From Argyresthia goedartella (Eukaryota > Arthropoda > Insecta > Lepidoptera > Argyresthiidae), in assembly GCA_949825045.1 (NCBI GenBank), contig OX463820.1, positions 7,328,501-7,392,500 of the forward strand: a stretch of DNA of 64,000 bases, written 5' to 3'. The notes beneath the pieces were generated by a model. It did no database searches. It was not told where the DNA came from and was given only the letters and a program-made list of their open reading frames with translations. A program made the translations under genes and the position numbers. Below, one piece after another: positions 23,035 to 33,952 of this stretch (position 1 is the stretch's first letter; each line of letters begins with the position of its first letter).

Positions 23035-24081
23035 ATGGCCGGCCGGCTTAGAAAAAACACTAGGCGTGTTTCACTTTCGCAGACAAGTGAAATGGCGTCA
23101 GGACAGGTGACGCAATTGTTATCTGAAATAGTGAATAGATTAGACAGTTTGGAAAGGGGTTCTAGCGCAAGCAATACTAGTAGGACTTCGGACAGACAGA
23201 CTGACAGACAGGAACTAGAGACGTTTGAACAATCGGTAGGAAATCGTCAATCATGCATTGTGAAAATGACACAGAAGTTGCCGACATTCGATGGGCGGAG
23301 TTCGGAAAATCCGATGATTTTCTTAAGAGATTTAAAGGCTTATATTAAAGTCTCGGGAGATAGTTCTAGGGCTTTGATATGGGCAACGGATAGTTTGGTA
23401 GGAATTGCAAAAGTTCGAATGAGCATATACAGAGACTCATGGCGAACCTATTCGGATTTTGAAAAAGATTTCAGAGAGGTATTCTGGGGTGATAATGAAC
23501 AGGAATTAATTAAACAAAGATTCCTAACTGCGAAGTTTGATTCTAAGAAAGGTCAAAGTATGGAAGAATTCTTTGCCTCTCAATTAAATAGCATATATGA
23601 GCTTACGATACCGTTTACTGATACGGAGAAAATCGACACGATTTTCAGACAGTTGCCGCGTGATATTCAGGTAGCGTTTTTTGCTAGAAAGGAACCAATG
23701 ACTATACGAGATGCGGTCGAGTTCCTTCGGCATTTAGAACGGAATGTCGATGGCGGATTAAGTGCGTTGCAGAGTACGGAGACAATTAATACGAATAACG
23801 TAAGGCGGAATAGCTACATGCGTGGGCATTATCGTGCTATGCGGGTAAATACGATACGTTATAACGCGGTGAGTCGTAGGAATAATTATAACGCGGGAAC
23901 GAAGGCGCGAAACGAATTTGGGACGCGCGCTCGCGGTTATTTTCGCGGTAGAGGTAGACAGCCTCAGGCTAGTTTCAAGGCAATAGGGTTCCAAAGGGGC
24001 AATGATGGTTCAGATAATACAGAGGCAGGGCAAAGTTCAAGTGACAGGAATAATGCGATAAATCATAATTCAAAAAACTAG
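23035..24081 (+). CDS. Gypsy gag
   Basis: An intact 348-codon frame from ATG 23,035. The N-terminus is basic, then a gag core follows with MTQKLPTFDGRSSENPMIFL, FEKDFREVFWGDNEQELIKQ and MEEFFASQLNSIYELTIPF, typical of Gypsy capsid (retrotrans_gag). The C-terminal third is Arg/Gly/Asn rich (ARGYFRGRGRQ) and lacks a clear CCHC knuckle, so RNA binding may rest on this RG stretch. It ends HNSKN with TAG at 24,079-24,081. The last codons form a slippery heptamer that leads into pol. The product would build the particle around the element RNA. Confidence 0.9.
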   Translation: MAGRLRKNTRRVSLSQTSEMASGQVTQLLSEIVNRLDSLERGSSASNTSRTSDRQTDRQELETFEQSVGNRQSCIVKMTQKLPTFDGRSSENPMIFLRDLKAYIKVSGDSSRALIWATDSLVGIAKVRMSIYRDSWRTYSDFEKDFREVFWGDNEQELIKQRFLTAKFDSKKGQSMEEFFASQLNSIYELTIPFTDTEKIDTIFRQLPRDIQVAFFARKEPMTIRDAVEFLRHLERNVDGGLSALQSTETINTNNVRRNSYMRGHYRAMRVNTIRYNAVSRRNNYNAGTKARNEFGTRARGYFRGRGRQPQASFKAIGFQRGNDGSDNTEAGQSSSDRNNAINHNSKN

Positions 24082-24105
24082 TGGACTCGCGCGGGTCGTT
24101 CGCGC
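24072..24105 (+). promoter_or_regulatory. Probable -1 ribosomal frameshift signal, gag to pol
   Basis: A_AAA_AAC at 24,072-24,078 sits in the gag frame directly before the gag TAG, and the pol frame is the -1 frame. Ten bases later GCGCG (24,089-24,093) can pair with CGCGC (24,101-24,105) around a 7-base loop. Pol has no ATG at its start. This matches the classic slippery-site, spacer and stem layout. Confidence 0.75.
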
Positions 24106-27100
24106 TCAGATATTTATTACGGTTTGGGTGGACAGCCGATCAAATTGGAAAAAAGCATAGACTGTATGATTTGTGTAATTTGGATTCGAACGTGGGTGTG
24201 AATGAATTTATTCAATTATTAGCGCATAAAGCGCACGGATATGCCGTGTGTTTAGATGAAAAATCTAGATCGAATTGTAGAGATCGAAATGACAGACGTT
24301 TACATACGATATTCAGAGACGACGATTCGACTGAGTGTGGGCGCGATTTATGTAGTACCTTGACATTACCTGAGATAGATGTGCGTATTGGGAATATTGT
24401 TGTAAGGAGTTTGATTGATTCGGGCAGCGAAATCAGTGTAATTAGTCGGAGAGTGTACGATGAAGTATGCAGACAATTGGGAAAACCGACGGAAATACCG
24501 ATTCCAAGTTTGAGAATCACAGGTGCGTTCGGGGTCAGTAAGGAAAAGGTTGATAAGTTAGTTACGTTACCATTAACAATAGGTGAATGCGTTATTGATA
24601 CTCCAATGCTAGTATTAACAAGGGTGCCTAAAGATTTAATTTTGGGGTTTGATTTTATACAACAGACGCGAGCCAGTTTAATGTGTGAGGGTAATAAGAG
24701 GCTAATTATACGAAGCGCCGGGCGGATGTGTGAAATACCATTAGGTACTGGTCCTAATCAGGATTCTTGCTGTTGTACAATGGAAGTACAGAACCAAGAT
24801 ACCAGTAGAAATATGATAGAGGAATATGTGAATAATTCATCGATACCTGTTGAACACAAAACAAAGTTATTGCCGGTGTTAAATAAAAATGCAGAGTTGT
24901 TTAGCGATAGGGTAGGTCGGACAAATAAATATATACATGAGATAAAAATGAGAGATGAAACGCCTTTCGTAAAACGAAGCTATCCCATACCGTTCGCTTA
25001 TCGCGATAAAGTAACAAAACGATTGAAGGAAATGGAACAGATAGGTATTATTAGCAGGCAATCTACGGATTTCAGCAGTCCATTGACTTGTGCACTAAAG
25101 AAATCAGGGGAGGTCCGTATCCTGCTAGATGCACGACAATTAAACACGGGAAGGGTTGGGGAAGTTGAAACTACACCTTTAATGAGTGAGATATTGCAAT
25201 CGGGACGCCGAATAAACTACATAGGGGTTATTGATATCAAAGATGCGTATTTTTCTATACCATTATCAGACGAATCTAAACGATACACGGGTTTTGTATA
25301 TCAAGGCAGAAGTTATGTTTACAACGTTTTACCTCAGGGGTTGAAAACCAGTGTGGGTTCATTTTCGAGGGCGATGGACTTAATTTTAGGGCCAGAGGTT
25401 AGGTCATATTGTTTAAATTTTGTTGACGATTTGGCGATTTTAACTGAGGGTGACTTCGAACAGCATTTGTCTCAAGTGGACACGGTTCTGAGTAAATTGA
25501 AAGACGCGGGCTTCACATGCAAACTAAAAAAATGCGAGTTCGCACAAAAAAAGGTCAAGTTATTGCGGCATATTTTGTCTACACAAGGTTTGCAAATGGA
25601 CCCGGACAAAATTGAAACACTTAAATTATATCCGTCACCCAGAACTGTCAGGCAATTGAGGGCGTTTTTGGGGTTCATAAATTACTTTAGGAGGTTTATA
25701 AAAAAATTTGGAACGTTAACACAGCCCTTGTACAATTTATTACGGTCTGGAGTCAAGTTCGTCTGGAGTGCGCAGGTGCAAAGTGCTTTTGACGAGATAA
25801 AAAAACAATTCTTAGAAAGTATAATTTTGAGTCAGCCATTGGCGGGAAAAACATATTATGTTCAATGTGACGCCAGCGCTATAGGAATTGGGGGCTATAT
25901 TTATCAATTAGATGATTCGGGCCAGGAACGAATTATAGGGTTCTGTTCGCAGGCATTTAAGGGAGCTCAGACGAGATGGGCTGTCAGCGAACAGGAAATG
26001 TATGCAGTTATATACACTTTAAAGCGATTTGAGATATATTTGCGGGGAGAAAAAGTTATTATTAGAACTGATCATAAAAGTTTGACGTTCATTAAGTCGT
26101 GGACTTTATTGGGGACACGCGTAACTAGGTGGGTTATGTTTTTAGAGCAATTCGATTATAACATAGAATTTGTGCGAGGGACTGATAATCAAATTGCCGA
26201 CGCGCTAAGCAGGCAAATAGCGGGACCTGGAGGTATGATTGACAGTACAAATGTTCAGCCGGGGATATTCTGGTTTCAGGCATCGAATACCGCAAGTGTT
26301 ATTTCGAGTTTACGGGACATTGCGAGATTACAAAGCGAAGATGAGCGGTTAAATCGAATTAGCGGTTGTATCAGACGTAGTGTGGTAGATACGGAAACGA
26401 GAGGGTTTGAAAATTACAAGCTAGTAGGTGATACGTTACATTTTCACGTGCCGAAGCGGAACGTACAGTTGCTAGTAATTCCGAAATCACTACAGGAGGA
26501 ACTAATTTTACACATACATGAAGAAATAGGTCACTACGGCAGATATAAAATATTAGCACTGATGAAGGACAGATATTATTTTCTTCATATGAGTAGGGTG
26601 ATTAGCACGGTGATAAGAAGTTGTGACATATGTCAAAAGGTCAAACCAAGTACTAACAATACCGTTGGTCCTTGTACACCGGTGTTGGCGGAAAAGTTGG
26701 GTGAGAAAGTTTTCTCGGACCTTTATGGGCCATTGCCCGTAGGTAAATTCGGATATCAATATATATATGTGATTCAAGACGTGTACAGTAAAGTAATAAA
26801 ATTATATCCAATGCGAAAAGCGACAGGTAGGAGCGTGCTCGCTTGTACAAAGAGATTTCATAGGGAAATACCTATCGAAACTATAATTACGGACTCAGGA
26901 CCACAGTTCATATCGAAAGTTTGGGAATTTGGTCTCAAACAGCTAGGAATTCGGGTCACTCATACGTCGGTGTATTGTCCAAATTCTAATAGTGTGGAAA
27001 GAGTGAATCGCGAGCTAGGTCGGCTAATTAGAACTTATTGCGGCGGAAGTAATCGTAGTTGGGTCGACGTGTTACCGGACATTCAAAATTGCTACAATAA

Positions 27101-27464
27101 TATCAAACACACAAGCACAGGCTTTGCGCCTAATGAGTTAGCGTTTGGTAGGCGGGAACCGTTAACTATTGACAAGGAATTAGGCGATGAATGGTTATTA
27201 GGTCATAGTGCGCGAGATACGGAACAGGTGCGGAATGTAGCGATAGAAAACTCTAAAAGTTCTAGTGAACGACGTAAGCGACAGGCAGACAAACGGCGTA
27301 AGTTAGAAGTCTATCGTATAGGTGATTATGTGAAACTTAAGACCTTTGTGCGTTCAAATAAAGAACATAAAATCATGCGGAAATTTTCATTGTTGTATAA
27401 AGGGCCTTATGTTATTTCGGCAGTGGTATATCCGAACTGTTATACTTTAGTAGATCCGGTTTAA
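24081..27464 (+). CDS. Gypsy pol polyprotein
   Basis: An intact frame of about 1,127 codons with no initiating ATG at its start, likely reached by -1 frameshifting from gag. Domains run in Gypsy order. Protease has SLIDSGSEISVISRRV near residue 115. Reverse transcriptase has IGVIDIKDAYFSIPL and the FVDD box in SYCLNFVDDLAIL. RNase H has YYVQCDASAIGIGGYIYQ and IRTDHKSL. Integrase has HEEIGHYGRYK plus CDICQ (zinc HHCC), DLYGP, ITDSGPQF and NSVERVNREL (DDE triad). It ends TLVDPV. No lesion is visible, so this copy may still supply active enzymes. Confidence 0.93.
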   Translation: MDSRGSFALRYLLRFGWTADQIGKKHRLYDLCNLDSNVGVNEFIQLLAHKAHGYAVCLDEKSRSNCRDRNDRRLHTIFRDDDSTECGRDLCSTLTLPEIDVRIGNIVVRSLIDSGSEISVISRRVYDEVCRQLGKPTEIPIPSLRITGAFGVSKEKVDKLVTLPLTIGECVIDTPMLVLTRVPKDLILGFDFIQQTRASLMCEGNKRLIIRSAGRMCEIPLGTGPNQDSCCCTMEVQNQDTSRNMIEEYVNNSSIPVEHKTKLLPVLNKNAELFSDRVGRTNKYIHEIKMRDETPFVKRSYPIPFAYRDKVTKRLKEMEQIGIISRQSTDFSSPLTCALKKSGEVRILLDARQLNTGRVGEVETTPLMSEILQSGRRINYIGVIDIKDAYFSIPLSDESKRYTGFVYQGRSYVYNVLPQGLKTSVGSFSRAMDLILGPEVRSYCLNFVDDLAILTEGDFEQHLSQVDTVLSKLKDAGFTCKLKKCEFAQKKVKLLRHILSTQGLQMDPDKIETLKLYPSPRTVRQLRAFLGFINYFRRFIKKFGTLTQPLYNLLRSGVKFVWSAQVQSAFDEIKKQFLESIILSQPLAGKTYYVQCDASAIGIGGYIYQLDDSGQERIIGFCSQAFKGAQTRWAVSEQEMYAVIYTLKRFEIYLRGEKVIIRTDHKSLTFIKSWTLLGTRVTRWVMFLEQFDYNIEFVRGTDNQIADALSRQIAGPGGMIDSTNVQPGIFWFQASNTASVISSLRDIARLQSEDERLNRISGCIRRSVVDTETRGFENYKLVGDTLHFHVPKRNVQLLVIPKSLQEELILHIHEEIGHYGRYKILALMKDRYYFLHMSRVISTVIRSCDICQKVKPSTNNTVGPCTPVLAEKLGEKVFSDLYGPLPVGKFGYQYIYVIQDVYSKVIKLYPMRKATGRSVLACTKRFHREIPIETIITDSGPQFISKVWEFGLKQLGIRVTHTSVYCPNSNSVERVNRELGRLIRTYCGGSNRSWVDVLPDIQNCYNNIKHTSTGFAPNELAFGRREPLTIDKELGDEWLLGHSARDTEQVRNVAIENSKSSSERRKRQADKRRKLEVYRIGDYVKLKTFVRSNKEHKIMRKFSLLYKGPYVISAVVYPNCYTLVDPV

Positions 27465-27796
27465 AATGAGATATTGGGTAACTTCAATACTATAAATATG
27501 GCCAGGTATTATGTGAGGACGAATAAGGGCGTAGATAAATAAGATAGTGTATAAAAGTTATATAATTAAGCTGTAAGCTGTAAATTTGAGTAACTACTTT
27601 GTAGATTTAAGGATCTTGCATGGTTTGGAAAAAAAAAAAAAAAACACAATTTGTATATATATAGTAATACTAATTAGGATAAGTTGCGGGTAAGCGAGGT
27701 TGTATAGTTAGATAGATAAATAAGATAAGACAGGAGAGAGCTCAATCGAGTTGTGTAAATATTATATACATAATTGACAGATTCATCGGTCTGTGT
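27465..27796 (+). other. Gypsy 3' untranslated DNA before the cargo
   Basis: AT-rich sequence with an A-run near 27,630. No env-like frame. It ends where the inverted arm TGGGACCCGACCG begins. Confidence 0.55.
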
Positions 27797-28895
27797 GGGA
27801 CCCGACCGACCACCCCTTCCCAGAAAAAAGCCGTTGATCGGTTTAGCCGTTCATTGAATAGCCCAAACAATTTGCTTACCTTTCGAAATGGTACCCCGTT
27901 TAGCTTGCTTAGCCCTATGAAGAGGTTACCGTCACCGCCGTCACTGGGATACCGCTACTTTCGTAAGGGTAACCCTATCCAATATCCAATCCAATGAAGT
28001 TAAGCGCTTAAAACAAGCGGGTTTCATACGGCTAAGCAGTTACCTAACGACTATCAGATGCATTTATGAAGCGCTTAAAAAAAGCCGTTCCGAAAGGGTT
28101 TTTATAAGACTGCTGAATTTACCCCTTCGTTTGATTTTAATACAAGTTTGATTTAAAACTAATGTAATGATTTTGTTGGCCGTTAATTATTATTGTTTAC
28201 GACCAGTAAAGTAATGATAAATGTATTGTATTTGATTAATATAGAAATACACTGTATACGATTTGATTAATTACTGCAGTCTGACTTCTATATTTTTTTT
28301 AATATGAAAAAGGAATCTAATCAATTTGAGCAAATACTATTTATTATATGACAGTGTTATCATGTAAAATAATATTGATAACTAACACATGTAAAAAAAG
28401 AGTTTTAGTTTGCTACCCAGAAGCTGTATAAGCTGTAAACTCAGCAGTAATGTTACAAAATACCGCGCGTAATAGAAGTTACGATGTCGTACAGTCGCCA
28501 TCAAATATATCAGAGCAGCCAAGGTACTCAATAATATGTGAACATGCACTTTATCGTCTTGACAATAGAGGCGTTGTTCAGATATTTGTGACGAACTTGG
28601 CCGCTCCGATATATCTGATGGCGACTGTACGAGGAAATTTTTGTAACTACCTTAACGTATATGACGGTTATAAATGCCTTTAATTAATTGAATAATATTT
28701 TATGCCTATAACGAACCAATATCGTCCAATATCGTGTAAGACAAGTAGTTTACTCAAACCATCTATTTTAAATTTTAGCGCTTAAAAACTCTTCGTAAAA
28801 GTAGGTAACACCTTGAAAGGGTGTTTAATGCTTATGCAATTTTTATCCTTATTGTTAGAGAAATATGAGCAATATTTCGAAATCGATCTGGCAGG
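27797..28895. repeat. Left imperfect inverted arm of the DNA transposon
   Basis: The reverse complement of 40,905-41,283 matches in blocks: TGGGACCCG at the tip, AAGCCGTT, GCTGAATTTAC near 28,110, AGCGCTTAAAA near 28,778, and AAATATGAGCAATATTTCGA near 28,860. About 630 bp between 28,135 and 28,765, including a MITE, has no partner on the right arm and is probably inserted. Confidence 0.65.
28489..28630. mobile_element. 142-bp MITE with ~28-bp TIRs
   Basis: It starts GTACAGTCGCCATCA and ends TGATGGCGACTGTAC, with the inverted similarity continuing through ATATATC and GGCC. It is non-coding; the 77-residue frame across it is chance. I recognise this as a common MITE type in moths and butterflies, from memory only. 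Confidence 0.85.
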
Positions 28896-29213
28896 TTCGC
28901 GGCACACTGCTTTGAGTCTTTGAGAAATGCCGCCAAGCCGCCTGCCGCTTGCAGTTGAAATTACTTTATTGCGCCGCAATAAGGTTTATTTTTGAACGGA
29001 TCAGAACACTCGTGTGAGTGTTGTGACGTTTTGACCCGTATCTCAGTTTGTTTATGTTTTGGTGGAAGTTGACGTATTTTGCCATTTCTTCCGCAACCAG
29101 CACGGTGCCCGAATCGGAGTTATCTCTTATCAATTTGTGTCTGTGTACTCTGTGTCAGCTGTGAAGTTTGTAAAACTGTGAAATTTTCGTGCTTTCACTT
29201 TTAATTATTAAGT

Positions 29214-29309
29214 ATGCCACAACCAGTACGTAATGGCGTACACAGATTTTTTAAATATGATGTTGGGACCAATACGAGCACATGTAATGTATGTGCAAAT
29301 AAACTAAAG
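29214..29309 (+). CDS. hAT-like transposase exon 1 (BED finger, first half)
   Basis: ATG 29,214 opens MPQPVRNGVHRFFKYDVGTN and reaches CNVCANKLK, the Cys pair of a BED zinc finger. AAG|GTAAGTT is a strong donor at 29,309. The exon is 32 codons, phase 0. The His half of the finger lies in the next exon at 31,051, and together they make the C-x2-C...H-x3-H pattern used for DNA binding by hAT transposases. The intron (29,310-31,050) has been enlarged by two TTAA MITEs. Confidence 0.8.
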
Positions 29310-29425
29310 GTAAGTTAAAAAGTAGGTAAATTAAATTAAGTTACTAAAGGACCTATACAGTCATACACCAACAGTACCTATCGTAATACCTACATATAAG
29401 ATTCCCACTGGCCGGGCTAGTTTAA

Positions 29426-30400
29426 CACGTTAAACGCCGACACAAATAGTGGTACTGTTCCGTTAGGGCCATGCCGGACAATGTTGGCCGGCAATGAGAC
29501 TTTCCGTTCAGGCCGCGCCGTACAATGCTGACCGCACGTCAGGCCTGTATTCAATCCTCTCTATGTTGCTAGCGGTCAATTGTACTGTGACAATTCGTAT
29601 ATAAGCTGACCCGCGTGGCCCTGTAGTTGATCCTATATAGCTTGGTATTTGCAAAACACCTTGGCATAGAAAAATAGAAGAGGAATTCTGAAAATATTTG
29701 AAAAATGTGCTTCCCTGGTGGGTTTATGGAATTAGAATAACCCCCGCTATAAAATTACTTTAATTTATAGCTAAAAATCATTATCGATTAATAAGCATAC
29801 ATATAGAAACAAGAAACCGGCCAAGTGCGAGTCGGACTCGCGCACCGAGGGTTTCAACCAAACCTCTTTTTTTGCAAATGAAGTACTTTTTTTTTCGGAT
29901 TTTGTCCTTTACTAGTGCTAGTAAGCATGACTTAGAATCTCTTGAGAAAGATCTTGAAAGACGGACAGACGACGAGACGGTCGGACAGACAGACAGACGA
30001 CTTACTTGAAATGTTTAGGAATCAGCAAGTGGGGCACAATGTTTTCTAATATAATGTTATAATAGCCTATTTAAACTTGTATTATACAATACGGGCGAGA
30101 GGCGGGGTGCGCGGGAGTCGCGGGAGTGATGTCCGGCAACATGACCGCGTGGCCTCATGGAACGTATTTTCGATTTTTTGTCCGCGGAGGCCGCGCCGGA
30201 CATTGTGGTACGGCACAGAATAATTCATCATAGAGGGTCAAAAATACCCTGTGTTAGTCGAAACACATTATTTATGCATATATCTTAATAAATAAACAAA
30301 AAAAACAACCGACAAAAAAAAACTAGTTTTGGTGATTTCGTGATGGCCTGGCGGGAAAATCAAGTGCCGTACAACAGTGACCGCGTTGGCGTTCAACGTG
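29426..30400. mobile_element. TTAA-flanked piggyBac-type MITE, ~975 bp
   Basis: TTAA at 29,422 and 30,401 flanks inverted ends CACGTTAAACGCC and GGCGTTCAACGTG. Further inner matches involve GCCGGACAATG and its complement. No coding frame. The TTAA target suggests piggyBac mobilisation. A tRNA/CAGA-type repeat at 29,814-30,004 lies inside it. Confidence 0.8.
29814..30004 (+). repeat. Dispersed lepidopteran-type repeat (copy 1)
   Basis: Begins CCGGCCAAGTGCGAGTCGGA and ends in a CAGA-rich stretch. Related copies lie at 46,776-47,385 and 60,428-60,960, with a partial at 39,930-40,145. Confidence 0.65.
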
Positions 30401-30404
30401 TTAA

Positions 30405-30581
30405 GAGCCGCCAGGACGCTCGCGTTCCCATACAAACGTAGTTTTGCTCTCATTTTAAAACGACATACTTTAGAACCACGAAATTTGGCATGGGCATTCT
30501 AGTAGTACATATCTATGTCGGTAATTTGTTTTCGTTACTAAAAATTGGGGACGCGAGTTCACGCGAGCTTCCTGGCGACTC
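30405..30581. mobile_element. Second TTAA-flanked MITE, ~177 bp, abutting the first
   Basis: TTAA at 30,401 and 30,582 flanks GAGCCGCCAGGACGCTCGCG and, inverted, GAGTCGCCAGGAAGCTCGCG. It shares one TTAA with its neighbour. Confidence 0.8.
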
Positions 30582-31050
30582 TTAAGTCATGCCATATAGG
30601 CCGAGTCAACACTAGTAAGCGGCAGCGATGTAACTAAAACAAATAATATATAATTAGGTATGTTGTTCGAATTATGTGAAAGGCCAGGAAAGGCCGCATT
30701 ATCAAGCGATATTGAGTCGCTGTCGCATCGCAATCGAGTCACCGTCGCCTTACCAGTGCGGACTTTCGATTTTCGAGACATTGATTTTCGATACTTACTA
30801 TGTAGAAAACATTTACACCATGACGCGAATGATTTTTTTCGCGTAGTTTTTGTATTGTAAATGCTTTAAAATTGTATATATTTACAAACTGCATTAAATA
30901 TGCTTCCCTATGATATTTTTTTTATTAAAAATTTAATGATATTTATTAATTATATAACGTTCTAAAAAACTTATATAAAGTTCTTTTTTTTGTTGGTTAC
31001 GTCATTTACTGTTTACATTATTAACGAAAATTACATTATTATTTTTGCAG

Positions 31051-32889
31051 GGAAAACACACCAGTAATTTAAAATCTCATTTAGCAGCCAAACATACCAC
31101 CGAATATGTTGAAGTAATCAACATAAATAAAAGCCATAAAGAGTTAGAGCGACCCGGTACCAGCAAATGTGATAACGTAATAAATACCTTGAAATATTTG
31201 TCCATGCAATTAATTGCTGTACATGGGCGCCCTTTGGCATTACTAAATGATAGTCCCTATCAGAAAATTATTCATATGGCCGCTTCATCCAATCCAAGAT
31301 CAAACGAAATAAATGAAAAATCAGTACGACCCATGCTCCCCGAAGTTGCTTATACAATGAAATTTAGAATTGCAGCTGAAATAAAAAATAAGCTAATTTG
31401 CCTCAAGATCGACTCTGCAACTTGCGCTGAACGAAGATTCGTAGGTGTGAATATTCAATATATTCACAATGAGAAAATAATAATAAGAAATTTGAGTGTA
31501 CTGGAGGTGTATCACAGGCAAACTGCGGAGTTCTTGAAGGAAAAATTGATCGACATCCTAAACGAATTTGCTATCCCAACGGAACAAATCTATTCCATCA
31601 CGACAGATAACGGTTCGAATATGAAGAAAATGACCAAACTTTTAAAGGGTGACTACTGGTCAGATGACTCAATACTTGATGATGACACCTTTGAAGATGA
31701 CGATGATGATGACAACGAGGAAGACAATGAAATAACTGATTTTTCTGATTTAATTACGGATCCCGAATTAACATTAACAGCTTTACAAAGTGCTCGTCAG
31801 AACGGTCAGAAGACGAAGAGCCACATTTAAAAATTAGAGGCATGCTTTGTGCTGCACACACATTGCAGCTGGTGATAAAAGACGCGATTGAAGAAAATGT
31901 AGAGACCCAAGCCATAATTGATTTAGCAAGAAAAATTGTTCGGATCTTACGCACACCTACAAACAGGAATTTACTGCAACTGGCCAACTTGAAAATCCCA
32001 GTTATCGACTGTGCAACGAGATGGTCTTCGAAAAACATGATGCTTGTTAGATTGCAAGAGCTGAAAAACTTTAGTGCAAGCATTGATGCTGTTACCAGAC
32101 TGATCTCTCCAACATTTTGGGACGAAATAACCGAATTAGTAAAATGTCTAGCCTTTTTATGTCACAACTGTGGAATTGCAACGAGAACAACTAACGATGG
32201 GGGATTTTTACATTTCATGGGTGAAATGCAAGACTAAAATTGAACCACTGCATAGCCCCTTTGCACGTGACTTACGCGAAGCGATGAAAAATCGGGAAAA
32301 AAAGCTGTTGGAGACGGATACTGTTCTAGAAGGACTGTACATGGACAGCCGCTTAAACGTAGTGTTGTCAGATGAACAATGTGCAAAGGCCAGGGCCCTT
32401 TTAAAGCAAACGTGGAAAAAAAAACAGAAATTGTCCGAAAAATCGCCGGATTTAGCCCCCGAAAATATAGAAGAGCCCGGCCCGAGTACTAGACCTCCAT
32501 TACCTCTAGACGTACCATATATTAATAAAGACTTGTTACCAATAGAGGACATGCTTGTGAGGACCGAAATGTCACGAGGGCTCTCAACTGGAACGAGACC
32601 CTCGATTGATATATGCATAAGAGAATTACGGGGATTACCCAGGGTACCATTAGAGACAAATATTATTCAGCATTGGTGCTCTAAAACTACGGCAAATTCC
32701 CAGCTGGCAAGAGTCGCTGACATTATCTTAGCTAGTCCAGCTACACAGGTTTGTGTAGAAAGGTTGTTTTCATCGTTAAAGTTTTTGCTAAGTCCATTAA
32801 GGACCAACTTGGACTCAAATTTGCTGCAAAGGATGCTTTTTATTAGAGCAAATAAAGATTTATTAGAAAAAACTTATCCACATACATAA
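31051..32889 (+). pseudogene. hAT-like transposase exon 2, two frameshifts
   Basis: The acceptor TTTTTGCAG gives phase 0 and completes the BED finger (GKHTSNLKSHLAAKH). The transposase core follows with RRFVGVNIQYI and YSITTDNGSNMKKM, then an acidic loop. A one-base shift near 31,795 moves the frame to GMLCAAHTLQLVIKDAI and WSSKNMM. A second shift near 32,215 restores it for KTKIEPLHSPFARDL and the hATC dimerisation domain (NSQLARVADIILASPATQV, VERLFSS). Stop at 32,887. As read it cannot give a full-length enzyme, unless the shifts are assembly errors. Closest type: ZBED-like hAT. Confidence 0.85.
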
Positions 32890-33062
32890 TTATTATAGAC
32901 TAGCAAACCAGTTTTGTTAGTAATTTTAAATTCGATTTCCAAATGTGAAGAATGAACCTTTAAGTTGTTGTTTTTTATTTGATATTCTTGATTATTACAT
33001 TTTACAATCAAAAGTCATTGGATATTGTAAATCTTGTGAAATAAAAGTTAGTTTCATTTGAA

Positions 33063-33439
33063 TTATTTGCGGTGCTCATGTTTTAAAGAATCAACATATT
33101 TAAGTATATTCATATAAGCTACTGATCGCATACATGGCGGTACGAATTGTAGTTCTCCAATCAATAAATTTCCAAAATAGTAATTTCTTTTGTCTAACTC
33201 CTTTTCAAAGACACATTCAACACATCCCTTATTTGGCTTTTCCTCACTTTCCGATTCTAATCCAGGTTTCGTATCATCTTTTTTTTGCTCTTTATCTTCA
33301 GTATTTTCTTGAGTAACACTGCCGAAAGCTTTAGTGCTTAAGTTGGAGAAATCTTTCAATGTTTCACAACGTGATATTTTTGATGAAGTCCTTAACTGGG
33401 ACCCATTTTCTTCAGCAATTTTCCTTTTCATTGGGTTAT
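33063..33439 (-). CDS. DNA-transposon second gene, last exon (BESS-like C-terminus)
   Basis: Acceptor CTTTTCTAG precedes 33,439 in phase 1; stop TAA at 33,063. The exon encodes NPMKRKIAEENGSQLRTSSK, an acidic Lys/Glu linker, then NYYFGNLLIGELQFVPPCMR and SVAYMNILKYVDSLKHEHRK. The last part resembles the C-terminal BESS-type helix pair seen in MADF/BESS proteins, including those encoded beside some DNA transposases. This is a resemblance by eye. It faces the transposase gene tail to tail. The exon upstream is most likely 40,168-40,370, across the DIRS insertion. Confidence 0.6.
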
Positions 33440-33824
33440 CTAGAAAAGTTAACATATTATATATCTTCGTATAATTTGCAAAAAGGATAATAAGGTGAGC
33501 TCGGACAGGGTGACTTGTTTTCTTAGTAATTTTACATGACATACATTTTATTGAATAATCAAACGAACTTACCTGTAAGTGATGTTCGATTGATATTATG
33601 CTCGTTGTTGTATCGTCCGAAGATGATGAGAAAACTCGTGTAGTATCGTCTCGATGCTAGCTTCCGTGCCACATAAGTTTATAAAAAACAAAAATTATAA
33701 GATCGCATCCTAACATATCAAATCGGAACGCGTCATTTAGTTTGAAGTTCGTCTTAGTCTAGGCTGGCTGATTCTAAACTCCTAAACGGGGTCGACTAAG
33801 GTCTTAGATCGATGGGAGGGGTGG

Positions 33825-33952
33825 GACTCATCATCTTCGGACGATACAACAACGAGCATAATATCAATCGAACATCACTTACAGGTAAGTTCGTTTGATT
33901 ATTCAATTATGCTCGTTGTTGTATCGTCCTCTATGATGAGAAAACTCGTGTA
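33825..33952 (-). repeat. DIRS family 1 internal complementary region
   Basis: The first part (33,825-33,903) is the exact reverse complement of the element's left end (33,553-33,630). The second part (33,907-33,952) is the reverse complement of its right end (38,953-38,997). Together they equal the reverse complement of a right-end to left-end junction, the template proposed for circular DIRS DNA. Confidence 0.9.

Noticed and set aside
28450..28683. 77-residue plus-strand frame
   Set aside because: Lies across a MITE with inverted ends; no sign of coding.
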